A DNA stretch of 64,000 nucleotides from Amaurobius ferox (GCA_951213105.1 OX578136.1:77186437-77250436); one strand, 5' to 3'. Shown: positions 44,815 through 57,594, counted from the first letter of the stretch. Numbers and translations: made by a program. Notes: generated by a model not told the origin, from the letters alone.

Positions 44815-46740
44815 ATTGTTACTTTCCTTATATATAACGCATAAAGTATAAGGAAAGTATTGTGACGGGGGAAATTTTAAATCCCAGTTTTCGAAGGGAG
44901 AGCACATTTTAAGAAACTTTGAATAGGAATCAAACGCGTTTGAAGTGATGTATGTGTGTAAGTGTGTGTGTAAGTATGTGTGTGCACGGGGACTATATCC
45001 CACAAATGAATAGAGCGATACAAATGAAATTTAGTAGAACATTTACAATTAGTGAATTTTTATTGTTTTTAATTTGTTATTGTGTGCCTATTATTTCTAA
45101 ATTCAATCGAATATTCAGAACACCCCGAAATATTAAAATGATATTCTAAAAAATCATTTAAAAAAATAAAACCTTTAATATAGTCCCTTAAATAATCATT
45201 TCTTATGCAAATTTCCAATTTAAAAACGATTGACGGCAACTTTAAAACGTTAGCATGAACCGTTCTAAAGATATTTTATATATTTGAATAAATTTATCAA
45301 AAAATCACATAAAATTAAAAGAAAGTATTAACTATTGTGAAATATTTTCACTTTTCAATTGTAATATTATGTGATAAATTTGTTATCATCATTCTCGTGG
45401 ATCTATCTCGTTACACATACGAAAGAAAATACTTTCTGTAATAGTTTTTTATTTGGACGCCATTAGAATTTTATCTTCTATAAGAATAACTTATTTCAAA
45501 GCCGCAAACGCTTGGCAAAATTTTAGCGACAAATTTGGCGGAATATCGTTAGCTTGGCGACTTTCTTTAAATGATGCCAAGTTGATGAAAATGTCGCCAT
45601 ATTGATGAGCATGATTTTCTTTCATAGAAACAAAAATTACGACTAATTGATGAAAAATCAATATCTTGGAAAGAACATAAGAATCTATAATAAAAATAAC
45701 CTATTTTTCCGCCCTTAACGCTCGGCGAATTTTAGTAAAGAATTTTGGTGGAATACCACCAACTTAGCGACTTATTTTAAATGTTACCAAATTGACGAAA
45801 ATGTTGCCAAATTGTTAAACGTTAAACATGTCGCTAAATTGATAAAAATGAAGTAAAATCGAAGAAAATTACGACAAATTGATGAAAATTCAATTTTTTG
45901 AAAAGAAAATAAGAATCTAGTATAAAAATAGCCTATATCTCCGGCTTTAGCGCTTGGCGAATTCTGGTGAAAAATTTTGACGAAATGTCTTCAACTTGGC
46001 GACTTTTTTTTAATTTCGCCAAATTGACAAAATTGTTGCCAAATTTATAAAAAATATTGCCAAATTGATAAACATGACACTAAATCAATGAAAATGACGA
46101 CTAATTGATGACAATTCAATATCTTGCAAAAACATAAGAATCGACTATAAGAATAACCTATTTCTCCGTCCTTCCGTAATGCTTGGCGACAATTTGGCGG
46201 GGTGTTGTCAACTTGGCGACTTTTTAATTGTTGCGCAGCTAAATGGGAGACAATGCTTTGCAAACTTTTAATTTCCTCATATGACGAGCATAATTTCAAG
46301 TATATAAGAAATTCTTATCTCTCAGTTCATTTGTAACACTTTATGATACAATTACGTACTTGGAGAATAATCAAACAAAATATCACCAACTTTTCGATAT
46401 TTAACCCATGATTGACGAAAATATAGTTAAAATTGCCAAAATGAATCTACGTTAATGAAATTGACGCCTAATAGATGAATTTTTATTATTAAATATGTTA
46501 ATTTAGACTTTATTGTTTATTAAGGATGCTATCAATATTAATAATTGTTCATTTAATGCTACATAAAACATAAGTTAATTAGGTACGAAAAAGTTTTACA
46601 TGTTGTCAGCCATAAAAACACCGAATGTACAATTCAACGTTACAAACATAGTGTCGTGGAATTTTTCATCATTTTGTCACAGTGAAAGAAATATATGCAT
46701 TGCATATATAAGGAAAGCCATGTACTGTCCACATCAGATT
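44815..46740 (-). repeat. Dispersed family A repeat, copy 6, with expanded internal array
   Basis: It is inverted relative to copies 1-5. The left end is the palindrome ACTTTCCTTATA...TATAAGGAAAGT (44821-44857), then the GT-rich microsatellite remnant (44950-44990), the CATGAACCGTTCTAAAGATA block, and then about four tandem units of 210-230 bp (from near 45490 to 46250). The right end near 46735 reads AATCTGATGTGGACAGTACA on the minus strand. It is the longest copy, and its length comes from internal unit number. Confidence 0.68.
45490..46250 (-). repeat. Four tandem units rich in TTGGCGA words
   Basis: Landmarks CGCAAACGCTTGGCA (45507), TTAACGCTCGGCGA (45714), TTTAGCGCTTGGCGA (45948) and CGTAATGCTTGGCGA (46174) repeat every 207-235 bp. 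Each unit is itself built from phrases of about 20 bp that alternate TTGGCGA or ATTTAG with ATTTTCAT. Single units occur in copies 2 and 5 of family A. Confidence 0.75.
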
Positions 46741-48380
46741 GTTATATATCTGTATTTAATGTTATTTTATCGAAAGCAATTCTCGCTAGTCTGATATCAA
46801 ATATTTTTCAAATTAAGTGTTTTAAAGTAATATTTTTTTCAGAAGAAAAAAGCTTCTCTTCATTTGCTTACGATTATAAAATAGGTATACAATGCTTTCT
46901 ACCTAAATAAATGTATGGCTTTTAGTGTTAGTGACTTAATCATTGTTTTGATTTTCAGATTTTAGAGAAAACATAAAGTGAGAAAAACCTTATTTATATG
47001 CATTTTTAAGAAATTATACGATGATTATTTATATATATTGAATATTTTAAATTTATTGTTTTTCTGAAAAACTAACAGAACACATTTATGTAAATTCGTG
47101 TAACTAAAATTATAAATCGCTTATATATAAAAATATTATCGCCTATAAATAAGAATAATATTGTCTTATTACAAAGTCAAAATCAATACGAAACATTTAG
47201 TTTCATACATCATTTTAGAACATAAAGAATATATTATGTCGAAAAGGGAAATTTATCATGTCTGTACTTTAACGCAAACTCTCAGTATTGCAAGTTACGG
47301 ACAAGTAAAATTAATTTTTATTTTGAGTATTCCAAGTTATTTTTTATTAAAATGAATGATGGGATTGTTTCTGCTATCACTTTTTAACAATGAATACTGC
47401 ATCGCGTTGCTGATATTGGATCCAAGTGGCGTTGCGGAGATATACGTGTTTCTATTGACTAGAACTCACGTGACACGGTTGAGGCACGTCCGTGGCACAA
47501 CCTTGACCACATAGATATGCCGCATTGTTACCCAACTCCCTATATAGGTAGGGTACCTGACTCTGAGCCGTTATTGGGCTCCCTGGTTTGTAACAAATAT
47601 AGAATAGATTACAATATGTATTGTTAATTATTATTATTATATTAGTTCTATAATGACTGTAGCTATAGTTTGTGAAGATACAAAATGCTTGGTCTTCCTT
47701 TATAGAAGGTTATATTTACCTAATTTCCATATGTATGATTCTATCAAGGAGTTAAAAACAATGTATTTTCATTATCTGTAAAATTAGATATAAAAAAAAG
47801 AACTATTGACACTTGTACTTAGAAGGTATAAAGACACATAAGAAGAGGTTATAACTTACTTAGAAGGTATAAAGACACATAGGAAGAGGTTATAACTTAA
47901 ATTACATATGTTTTAAGTTTCTATAAACATTACAGATGTTTATAGTACATGTTTTGTAAAACTTTACGGTAATTGTAAATATTGTTATCCACTAAATATT
48001 TTGAATACCTCCAAAATGTAAAGCCAAAAATATTGCACGATTTTGCAGCATGTATGAGAACTCAGGAAATATAGGAATAACTGTTTATTCGTAATAAAAT
48101 CAGTAACAAAATATGCATTTGACATAATTGATGCATATTTTGTGTAATTGGTAATTTCAGAGTGGGTGAAATACACTGTAGAAAATGTTAAACTATCCGT
48201 GCAAAATTGGCTTACATAAGTAGAGCAGGAACATCAAGTCAAACAATTTAAAAGTACTTCACTATGGAAATCATGTACTTCAATTTCTAGAATGTGGCAA
48301 CACAAAAAATTTCAGATTACAGTACAGCCGATTTTTTTTTAATTTGAACTTTTGCGTAAACATTGGCTGTGAAAGAATGA
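46741..48380. other. AT-rich DNA with a 41-bp tandem duplication
   Basis: Two copies of a 41-bp unit with AGAAGGTATAAAGACACATA and GAAGAGGTTATAACTTA lie at 47817-47898. No gene or transposon is recognised. Confidence 0.5.
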
Positions 48381-48465
48381 GAAATGTAATTCTTATTACG
48401 GCGTAGTCTTGAAGTTAATAAAGCAGTGACAAAACGTGGATTTTTTGACTTTCGACAAGGGTTGA

Positions 48466-48622
48466 CACAGCCCTTCTTAGAGGTTTATGATGGGAGAAGG
48501 TGGGCACGGCCTCTGTGGAGTGTACGTCTTCCTCCACTGGGTTCCAGTTTAAATTGAGTGGTATCCCGGCTGTCCAAACAAGTGCATTACACCTTCGTGT
48601 AGGCCAGACAGTCTGAGCTGAA
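48466..48622 (+). mobile_element. Decayed SINE fragment inside mariner relic
   Basis: GGTGGGCACGGCCTCTGTGG, CTCCACTGGGTTCCAGTTTA, CCGGCTGTCCAAACAAGTGC and GGCCAGACAGTCTGAGCTGA follow the SINE body and 3' end in order. The tRNA head is missing. It interrupts the N-terminal side of the mariner pseudogene. Antisense frames over it are shadows. Confidence 0.7.
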
Positions 48623-48639
48623 GAAGACGAAGTGTTGAC

Positions 48640-49592
48640 AGAGCAACAGTGATCGAATGAATTCGACTTTTGAGGATGAAGTACCAACCAAAGTAACAAT
48701 TTATAATTGGTTTTAAGAATTCTATCTTGGTCGTGGATCTCTGATAAATTTTATGAGGGGTGGCAAGAAGTGATGTGACGCCAGAAAACACTGATGCTGT
48801 ACATCAAATGATATTTTTAGATTGCCATGTCACATATGATGAAATTGAGTCATCTTTGAAAATTTCAAGGACTCGAGTGCATTAAGTTTACATGATCATT
48901 TATGTCAAAAGGGTATGTGCATGTTGAATTCCGCACATTAGAACTCAATTTGAAAAAGATGCTCTTTTCAAATAATGCAAGGAAAAACTCAAGATTCACT
49001 TCTGGTACCTCAAAACATCTCTTTGACATCGCAACAGGTGACGAAATTTAAATTTATTTCTTATGGACCTAACAGAAAGCAACAATCTGCTGTTTGGGTG
49101 CTTCAAAATTAATGAAATCCTACAAAAGTTGTTTGTGCAAGAAATGTTTCAAAGAAAACGATTGCTTCATTTTTGGTAAATCCGACAACGTTGCATCCAT
49201 TGCTTTGGAGGAACGTAGAACAGTAAATGATGAATAGTATACGGCAATTTTTTCCCAGAAATAGTTGTTCAAATCATGGAAAATCCTGTTATGATGAAGA
49301 ACATTGCATCATTCTTCATCATAACAATGCAAGATCCCACACTGCATTTCAAACTATCAAATATTTGAAGCATAAAAACAATGATTTAAAGAGCCATTGT
49401 TCTTATTCGTCTTATTTAGACCCTAATGATTACTTCTTGTTCCTAACAATCAAAATTAAAACGCGTGGTCTACGACTTCACAGTCCAGAGGAAGCAGTTC
49501 TAGCTTCTACATCATATGCTTCTATTATACCAAGTTCTAAATATCGTAACTGTATTGAAAAATGTTTTTATTTGAATGGAAAAATGTATTAA
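48640..49592 (+). pseudogene. Mariner-type transposase relic
   Basis: The plus strand in broken frames reads FEDEVPTKVTIYNWF, then EFYLGRGSLI, the region between HTH and catalytic domain of mariner transposases. The last 121 codons (49227-49592) contain ILHHNNARSHTA, where mariners have HDNA with the second catalytic aspartate, here changed to N, and SSYLDPNDYFLFLTIKIKTR, matching the YSPDLAP.D.FLF motif with the third D. Several stops lie upstream. It is a dead mariner of DD34D type. Its end runs straight into a TA array. Confidence 0.82.
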
Positions 49593-49593
49593 T

Positions 49594-49811
<218 letters not shown>

Positions 49812-50004
49812 TATTAACCTCATCTAAAACAATCTACTGAAAATATACCCAAAGGCGCTAAGCTGCTCAAACAAGTACATATATATTGGTGTTATATATT
49901 TGATATTTACAATGTATTTTGTGTTTCTGTTTGGATGTAGTAAATCTCGATGTTTAGGTGTAAAGTCAGTATTGGTCTTTCAACATTTTTACATTTTTAG
50001 TTTT

Positions 50005-50057
50005 TGCAGTTACCTTACACCTTTCTGGTAGGTCGGGCGGTCTGGTTTTCAACAACA
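50005..50057 (+). mobile_element. 53-bp micro-retroposon with 14-bp TSD
   Basis: Direct repeats ACATTTTTAGTTTT lie at 49991-50004 and 50058-50071. The insert is only the SINE 3' end: GCAGTTACCTTACACCTTTC, TGGTAGGTCGGGCGGTCTGG and TTTTCAACAAC. Unlike the two 63-bp copies it belongs to the common SINE variant and keeps an AAC tail. No other SINE part is present. Confidence 0.85.
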
Positions 50058-50209
50058 ACATTTTTAGTTTTAGTATATGTACTTGGTTTGCGACATTGTA
50101 TCCGCTTTCGGGAGTGTCGTCATGACATGAAGCTGGCTAAACCGGGAAGTGGGGGTCACAATCCCCCCCGGCGAAATTTTGATACATTGTCATTCTTCAT
50201 TTTATTTTT

Positions 50210-50211
<2 letters not shown>

Positions 50212-50254
<43 letters not shown>
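50212..50254. repeat. TA microsatellite
   Basis: About 21 TA units. The flanking stretch 50090-50455 has a direct repetition: GGGGGTCACAATCCCCCC (50152) and GGGGTCACAATCCCCCTTGG (50380) in related context, so the two TA arrays belong to a duplicated segment. Confidence 0.9.
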
Positions 50255-50257
<3 letters not shown>

Positions 50258-50454
50258 AAATAACAAAGTACGAACGTACCCGATTTTGCTTTGGCGTTCC
50301 AAGGAAATATGGCCACAGGCACGTAACGGTTCCGTGAGTGTTTCCTCAGGAGTAATAGCTGGCTATAAACGGGAACAAGGGGTCACAATCCCCCTTGGCC
50401 ATTTGTTATTTCCCTGTTGGCACTTATTTCACTTCTCGATCTTTTATGATCTTC

Positions 50455-50630
<176 letters not shown>

Positions 50631-50632
50631 TA

Positions 50633-52027
50633 CTACGTGACAGTGAAAATGAGACACCATGCAAGAGTAGGCAAAAAATATTGACATTGCAGGGTAGAAA
50701 CAGCTCACTGAGTTATTTAAATGATGCAAAATGCTCATCTGTCCTGTGCACGTTGAGTGAGATATACAGGAAGGAACCTGTAGTATATCGGCAATAGTCG
50801 CGCCGATCTGTCTGCCAGTAAAATCATTTTGCATTTTTTTATCTCGAAGGAAACGTGTAGTAGCAGAGAATGCCAGGCCGCCGAAAACCTAGGCAGTTCC
50901 AGCAGAAAAGCGATTTCACGAGGGGAATGGTGATCGGACTCAGAAAGGCGGGTTGGTCGATGCGTCGAATCTCAGCGGATAGCCACCAGCACGCGTCCAC
51001 TGTGCACCGGCTGTGTCGAAGATGGTTCGAACAAGGGAATGTGGCACGTTTGAGGGATGCCGGTATGACCAGAACGGCGTCAACACGCGTGGACCGACGC
51101 ATCCACCAGAACGCGTTGGCAGGCCACTCTCGTCGCCCTTTTGCAGTATATGCAGATCCACCCTTGATGTTCCCATATCGACCAGAACCATTATCCGCCG
51201 ATTGGTCGCCGACGACCTACACTCATGGCGTCCGTTAAGAAGACTACCATATGACTAACAGCACAGACGCCTCTGTTTGCTATGGTGTCAGGATAGAGCC
51301 ACATAGGCGACGGAATGGCGCATGGAGGTGCTCTCAAACGAGTCACGATCCAGTTTTAGCAATGACTGTCGCTGTCTACGGGTTTGGTGCCTAAGTGGTG
51401 ACAGGTCCAATCCGGTCGCATCTGTGGAACGCCGCTCTGTGCGACAATGCTGCATCATGGTTTGGAGCGTCATCGCCTACGATAACAGGTCACCTCTTAT
51501 CCGTATTCAGAGCACAATGACGATCAACGATACACGGATGGCATGCTTCAGCCGGTGACACTACCCTTCTTTCAGGGTGTGCCCAATATCATTTACCAGC
51601 AGAATAACGACCAACTACACACGGTACGCATCATCCAACATGCCACATGTCCCTTCAAGGTACCCAGGTACTTCCCTGGCCATCAATTTCATCTGATCTC
51701 TCACCAATTAAACACGTGTTGGACGTGATTGAACGTCGTTTGCTTAAGCTGCGGTTAAGCAAACGGCTTGCAAATGGTTGACAGGGAAAGAGCAGCCATC
51801 CGTCAGGACACCCTCCGTAAGCTTATTGACTCTGTACCTAGACGTATTGCTGTCTGTATCGCCGTCCGCGGTGACCCTACAACCTACTGATCAGACGGTG
51901 TTACCGCTCATTGTATCATGTTGCAATAAACATCACCTACTGTTCGTTGTTGTCTCTCTTTGTTTGCCAATTTTCATCACTTTCTGCCCAATCATTCTTA
52001 GTGTCACATTTTCACTGTCACGTAGTG
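50633..52027 (+). mobile_element. Tc1-like transposon with both ends, about 1395 bp
   Basis: Terminal repeats CTACGTGACAGTGAAAATGA (left) and CTACGTGACAGTGAAAATGT (right, minus strand) match over 25 bp with one difference. TA flanks both ends; the left lies in a TA array. A truncated relative is at 34408-34858. The transposase is broken. Confidence 0.9.
50870..51890 (+). pseudogene. Tc1-like transposase of the 50.6-kb element
   Basis: The first 122-codon frame (50870) starts MPGRRKPRQFQQKSDFTRGM and has GLRKAGWSMRRISADSHQHA and the second HTH VHRLCRRWFEQGNVARLRDA. Later frames hold a QDRATWATEWRMEVLSNESR stretch (first D changed to N), RQCCIMVWSVIAYDNRSPLI, and IYQQNNDQLHTVRIIQH (second D also N). 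The final region with SPI and VIERR near 51700 is frameshifted. Both visible catalytic aspartates are altered, so it is inactive. Confidence 0.82.
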
Positions 52028-52577
52028 TATGTATACTGGGGGAGGATTGGCGGGGAGGCTTGTAAAAGCTGTACATATCTGTATCTTATACATGTATTCA
52101 GTACTGTTATTCCTTAAAAATTTTCATGAAACAAACTGTAGTAAATTAATTTTTAATTTTATAAACCTATTACATATTAATGCATTTTGTGCTATGTGCG
52201 TGTGTGTTTTAAGAAAATATAAACCTGCAGTATTTTAATCCTTTGCCTAGTATGAACGTAAATGTACGTTCATTTCAGTCAGAGGATTATTATGCAAATT
52301 CAGTTCAAAGGATAATAGATATTCTACGCTTTGGGTAAATATTTAGCTTCTTCGAGTCTGGCTTTTGAAGTAGTTAATTTTGAGAATGATAACTAACTAT
52401 TTCTAGTGACGAGAACACTTAATTAAAATTTGCCTCCAACCTGTTTGGACAATTCATGTTCGACACGAGTCAAGTGCCTGGTGTCTAGATTGTTTCAAAC
52501 TGTTTGAAGTCGATATGTGCAGTTTGATCAACCTCATAGAATTTTTTGTTTCGAAGTGGAACATATATATATATATA

Positions 52578-53898
52578 CTCTCACGGATAATGAAAGTTGC
52601 GCCCCAAGAGGGAAGCATAGAATGGACCTAAAATTTTATTGATGGAAGGATAGAGATGAATTATATACATGATCATAAAAGCAGCGTAGCCGAACAAGAA
52701 CATGGGGAACTGTGGTACACAGTCTCGTTATCCTCAATAGCGCGTCGCTCCGCCTCGTGCTGCAATACAAGCAGCAATACGGTCCGGAATAGTGTCGAAT
52801 AGACGCCTGATATTGTCCTGCGGCAGCGAGGCAGCTAGAATTTCAACTTGTCCCACACATGCTCCTTAGAGCACAGGTCTGGAGAGCGGGCAGGTCATAG
52901 AAGAGTATGGGCATGACTCAGGTATGCCTAGGCAACCAGTCATTATCTTGCTGGAATTCCTGCAACGAATGGAACAGGGCCGTAGAATCTCATCCACGTA
53001 CCGCTAACGCGTCAATGTTCCAGATAACACTACTAGAGCGGATCGGCTGTAGTAGGCTATGTCTCCCCAGCCCATGATACCTGCAGTGAGGCTGGTGTGG
53101 TGCTCGATAACGAGGTTGAGATTGTGGCGTTATGCAGGGGACCTCTACACCCGGACACGCTGATTATCGGCCCCCAAAACGAAGCGGCACTCATCGCTAA
53201 ACACCACACATCGTCAATATGTGGCGTTCCACGTTGCTTTAGCCCTGCACAACTGCAACAGGAGCCGCCGATGTTCCCGTGTTAACGGCAGAACACATAA
53301 AAGACAGATTACAGATTCGTTTCCTTCAGGCGTCTAGATATGGTTCGTGGGCACACAGGAGCTGCTATCGCGCCTCGGTGCTATTGTACCTGTATCGCGA
53401 ATCGGGTTGCCGTGGGCTCTATATGTGCCTGCCGCACGATCATTCGATACCCTCTACTCGTAATATGACTGGTTCGTCCAGAGCTGGTCTTCCGTGTCTG
53501 GGTGGCATACCGTGACCAGTTCTTTCAACACCGTCGGACGCTATAGTCCAAACGATCCACGTGACGAGTTATCCGGAGCGATGACCACCCTGCCCTGTAA
53601 TCAGGCCTCTTTTGAAGTCTGTCCGTTGCGTATGTCGACGTTTCTTGCATCTAATCATCATACTTTTTACTCTGTACTCGTGCTTGCGTTGACTGAAGCT
53701 TCTCCCATTGCTGGAGCGTCGACTACACACCGGTTTAAAAGGCCGCTGGTTTATGCTTGCAGCACCACTCGTGGGTGCACGGTCATGCGCAATCACACCA
53801 GACTGGGAACATTTGCATACCAGTCCGCCCTATAGCTATTTACATCATTTCGCAGTTGTACCATGTTCACTTCTTAGTGCGCATCTTTCATTATCTGT

Positions 53899-53901
<3 letters not shown>
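52578..53901 (-). mobile_element. Tc1-like transposon in TA array, about 1324 bp, minus strand
   Basis: Inverted ends share ACGGATAATGAAAGTTGCGC (left) and ACAGATAATGAAAGATGCGC (right, minus strand), each beside TA repeats. The interior is clearly GC-richer than its surroundings. The single gene is on the minus strand and is broken. The segment 52028-52577 between the two Tc1 elements holds only AT-rich DNA with a small ATGAACGT/ACGTTCAT inverted repeat at 52250-52273. Confidence 0.85.
52740..53796 (-). pseudogene. Tc1-like transposase of the 53-kb element
   Basis: The minus strand begins with CKKRRHTQRTDFKRGLITGQ (53645-53585), an HTH region. It continues in shifting frames with CVVFSDECRFVLGADNQRVR holding the first D of the DDE triad, then GIMGWGDIAYYSRSALVVLS and GTLTRYVDEILRP, the conserved block before the second D. 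A DTIPDRIAACIAARGGATRY tail near 52740 is the usual C-terminus. Many stops occur; the second D and E are not clear. Confidence 0.82.
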
Positions 53902-53903
<2 letters not shown>

Positions 53904-53938
<35 letters not shown>

Positions 53939-53953
53939 TGTATTATATATATG

Positions 53954-53995
<42 letters not shown>

Positions 53996-54003
53996 TATAT
54001 ATT
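53904..54003. repeat. Two TA microsatellites
   Basis: TA runs at 53904-53932 and 53958-54003 flank a short non-repeat spacer. They adjoin the right end of the Tc1 element. Confidence 0.93.
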
Positions 54004-54009
54004 TGCAAT

Positions 54010-56430
54010 TTTTAAGCCGTTAATCTTTTCTTCTTTCATCTAATTGTACTGTATGCATATAAAAATGCTTTAATTTAATGATCTTCCTTTTTCAAAATGG
54101 AAATGTATATTAACCAAATGGAAATTTAATAGATCTGCATAAATGGAGTATATGATAATACAAAAAGAAATACCCCGTTAACTTATCTTAAAGTTAATAA
54201 AGTCCATGTAATTTGCATCACAATCTAATTTGAAGTGCTGTTCAATTTCTAGTGCCAGATATACGAAATGAAATGAAAAATAATTAAAATAACATATTTG
54301 CATTTAAATTAAATAAGTTATACATATTTGCTATTTGATAAACAGAACAATTATTAGCAAATATATCATTATCATTTCCAATTTGGGGAGTAGAATTACC
54401 ATATAAAAACATAAATGTTTTATGTATTGTAAATATAAATTCGTAATTCTTTTTGTTCTATGCAAGAGAAATAGTTGAGAATAAAAATGTGACATAATTT
54501 TACGGTGTCTAAGGATTCGACGTGATAAATCACCTATGATTTTCGAGTAAAATATACTTTAAATCGTTCTGAATGAAGGAAGTGTGAAGAAAAAAAATAT
54601 TAAATGGTGCAAAAGATTGATGCTGATCACTTCCTGATCTAGAGAACGCGAAATCGCAATTCTCTATATTTTTAAAATAGAACTATTTGTCCAAAAAAGA
54701 GTTTACTATGATATTTGAAATACCGTATACTTATCCGTTAAAATGTTTGATACTTCATAAATTTAGTTTAGAGTTTATAAGTTATCTACTGATATTTTTG
54801 CGTTGAGGTCAGCAGATGACATATCTACACACACATGCACAAGTGTCATTTCAATATTTTAGTAACTAATTTACAATTTTCAATAATTAGCTCTGTACTG
54901 AATGGCCACCTGCAGGAGAGAACACTTGTTCTTGAAGCAGTTGTGGTTGGATTAGCTAGATTTCACTGGTTGTAAATAAATATTTGTGTGGTACCAACAA
55001 GGCAACATTTAATTCAGGTAATGCATCAGTAAAAAGAAGCTGAACAAAGGAATCAGACGAATGGTACTAGGGTTGGGAGTTTTGCTTCGAAAGGTTTACA
55101 ACCCATATTTTCCCGAATTAGCGATGACACCATATGGAAAAGCAGGATGGCTACATGGGTGTAACCTATGCTTCCAGTCAAGAATCGACCAATCTCCTAA
55201 ATGGGGGGTTCATTTAGGAGCGACTTCAAGATATTATGGAAAACAAGACCAATCAAATATGGGTAAGGCGTGGTTCCCCGAAACAAGATACAAATTAAAG
55301 GAAGCAAGATTGCCTAACAAGAAGATGATGGTCAGTTGCAGAAAATTCGTCACTTTTACATGACGAGATCAATTCGAAAAGAGTCGTCACGCTAATAAAA
55401 CGACAGCAGTTGGAAAATTTGGGTCGGGCTACAAAAATGAAAGAAAATGAAAGGCTGCTTGAAATGGGGAACAATAAGATATTTGATGTGAATGAACTTA
55501 AGTCAATAAAGTGCGATATACCCTAAGTCAAGCCAGTTATCATTAACTGTGTGCATATGCATAAAAAGTTACGTCGCAACAACATACTGACAATAAGGTG
55601 GAGCTTTGATCTTTTTGGCTAATTAAGATATTATCTCACGACAATTTGCAAATAGAATTTCCATTGCTCATAATAAAAATCAGGATTTAGTTCGTAATTA
55701 ATAAATTAAATGAATAAAATAAAGCATTTCACTAGATTTATTTAGCCATTATTTAATAGAATCAAAGATTTCACTGAAATAGTCCCTGTCATAATACAAG
55801 CAGCTGGCGCCTCAATTCAAGCAGTCAATAGAAGAAAATTTGCAATCGGTGGCAATAGAGAAAAATGTATAGCAGAAGCCTGTACATGACGATCTCTCAA
55901 AAATGTAGGTTACCACAGAAAATATATATTTATATATTTAAATTTATTGAAACTATAATATCTATTTTAACCAATTAATAACGACATTCGGAATTCATTC
56001 ATATTTCAACAATATCTTTAAAAAAATCGAAGAATTTTAACCTATTGCGTTTTAGGGCTCATATACACGTCTTCGTGTTTATATTGACTCCGTGTTTATT
56101 GGTCTACCTTGCACTAAAGAAAATATTCAACATATCCTCAAAACAGCAGAATGCTGCTTTGTTCATTAATTTGTGCTTAATTCAATTGTTAATTCAATTG
56201 CTTTCCTCGTCCTTTGAAGCAAAGTATTTTTAATTATTGACATAGTAATTGTTGCAAAGTGTATAAAAATCATGCCACACATTTTGTATCATCAAATATT
56301 TAGAATATTTTGTATAGAAATGATCTTGAAATGTAAACTTGACCCAAATTGTTTCTCAATTCCGGGGCATATTAAAAACGGAAAACCGTTCCTCTGGTAT
56401 TTGTGCCCAATGTTTACTGCGTTTTAGAAG
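54010..56430. other. AT-rich DNA with one unrecognised 100-codon frame
   Basis: The plus-strand frame 55061-55363 (MVLGLGVLLRKVYNPYFPEL at its start) is less AT-rich than its flanks. I recognise no domain, signal peptide or repeat in it, and there are no clear splice sites. A 10-bp inverted repeat CTCCTAAATG / CATTTAGGAG lies within it at 55194-55220. It could be a relic of a mobile element or chance. Confidence 0.3.
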
Positions 56431-56439
56431 GCTTAATGT

Positions 56440-56905
56440 ACACTCTAAGACGAAAAAGTCGACGCATCCCGCAAAATAATCCAATAGTAATGAAACTTTG
56501 CATAAAAACACATTTCGACCGAATATGCAAATGATAAAAAATTCGCAGCCAATGAATGAATAGTCAGAGCTACAGCGCATTGAAACTGAGCACCATGGTG
56601 GTGTATATAAGGAGCGAACTTTCAGGAACAAAACCTGCAGTGGATTTCGATTGCGTTTACGTACCTTGATTGTGACAATGCCTCGCCGGCGAATTCACAG
56701 ATACTACGAGCATATGAAGGAGTTTAAAGGAGCATTTGAGTGGGAGCGATGCAGCAATTAGACGATGTTGGCAGGAATGGGTCCGAAATGGCGGATTTTA
56801 GCGGAAATCGGGCAGCGAACGGCCTAGAGCGACGACAGAACGGGAAGATAAAGCGATTGTCAGATGAACTGTGACAGCACGATTTTGGGAGTATTTTGCG
56901 CATAC
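56440..56905 (+). pseudogene. Truncated Tc1-like element, 5' end
   Basis: It starts at a terminal repeat CACTCTAAGACGAAAAAGTC next to TA (56437-56438). The transposase start MPRRRIHRYYEHMKEFKGAF is at 56678, with further pieces RCWQEW-like (CWQEWVRNGGF) and a GRPR-type region in other frames. It ends at about 56905 where family A sequence begins. No catalytic residues remain. Confidence 0.72.
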
Positions 56906-57594
56906 ACGTGAAATAGGTTATTCTTAAAGTAGATAAACGATTGACGGCGTCCATATACAAGACTATTACCCAAAGTATCTTCTCTTATAGTAGATTCTTA
57001 TATTCTTTCCAAGATATTGAATTTTCACCAATTAGTCATCATTTTTGTTGATTTAGAGTAATTTCTATCAATTTGGTGGCATTTTTACCAATTTGGCGAT
57101 ATTTTCATCAATTTTGCAACATTTAAAAAACTCGCTAAGTCGGCTATATTCCGCCAAATTCGCCACCAAAATTTCGCCAAGTATTGTTATTGGAGAAATA
57201 GTTTAGAGTCTCATTGTAGATAAACGACTAATGGCGTCAAATTACAAAACAATTACCCAAAGAGTCTTCACTCTTAAATGGAATGAGCTAGATCTACGAG
57301 AATGATGATAATAAATTTATCGCATAATATTAGGTATGAAAAGTGAACAGATTTCACAATAGTTAACACTTTTTTTTTAATTTTATATCATTTTTCGATA
57401 AATTTATTTGAAACATGTGCAATATCTCGAGAACGGTTCATGCTGGCTTTCTTAAGTTTATGTTAATCGTTTTCTAATAAAAAATTATATAATGAATGAT
57501 TATTCATATAACTTTATTGAATGTTTTAATTTTTTGATGATTTTTAAAAAATTTCTTTTAAAAATTTAGGAGTGTTATGAACATTCGATTGTGT

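Noticed and set aside
45490..46250. CRISPR-like array
   Set aside because: Units are 207-235 bp, degenerate and dispersed in a eukaryotic genome; there are no short identical repeats with unique spacers.
52217..52308. piggyBac-like element starting TTTTAATCCTTTG
   Set aside because: Only a weak CCTTTG/AAAGGAT symmetry and no TTAA duplication could be confirmed.
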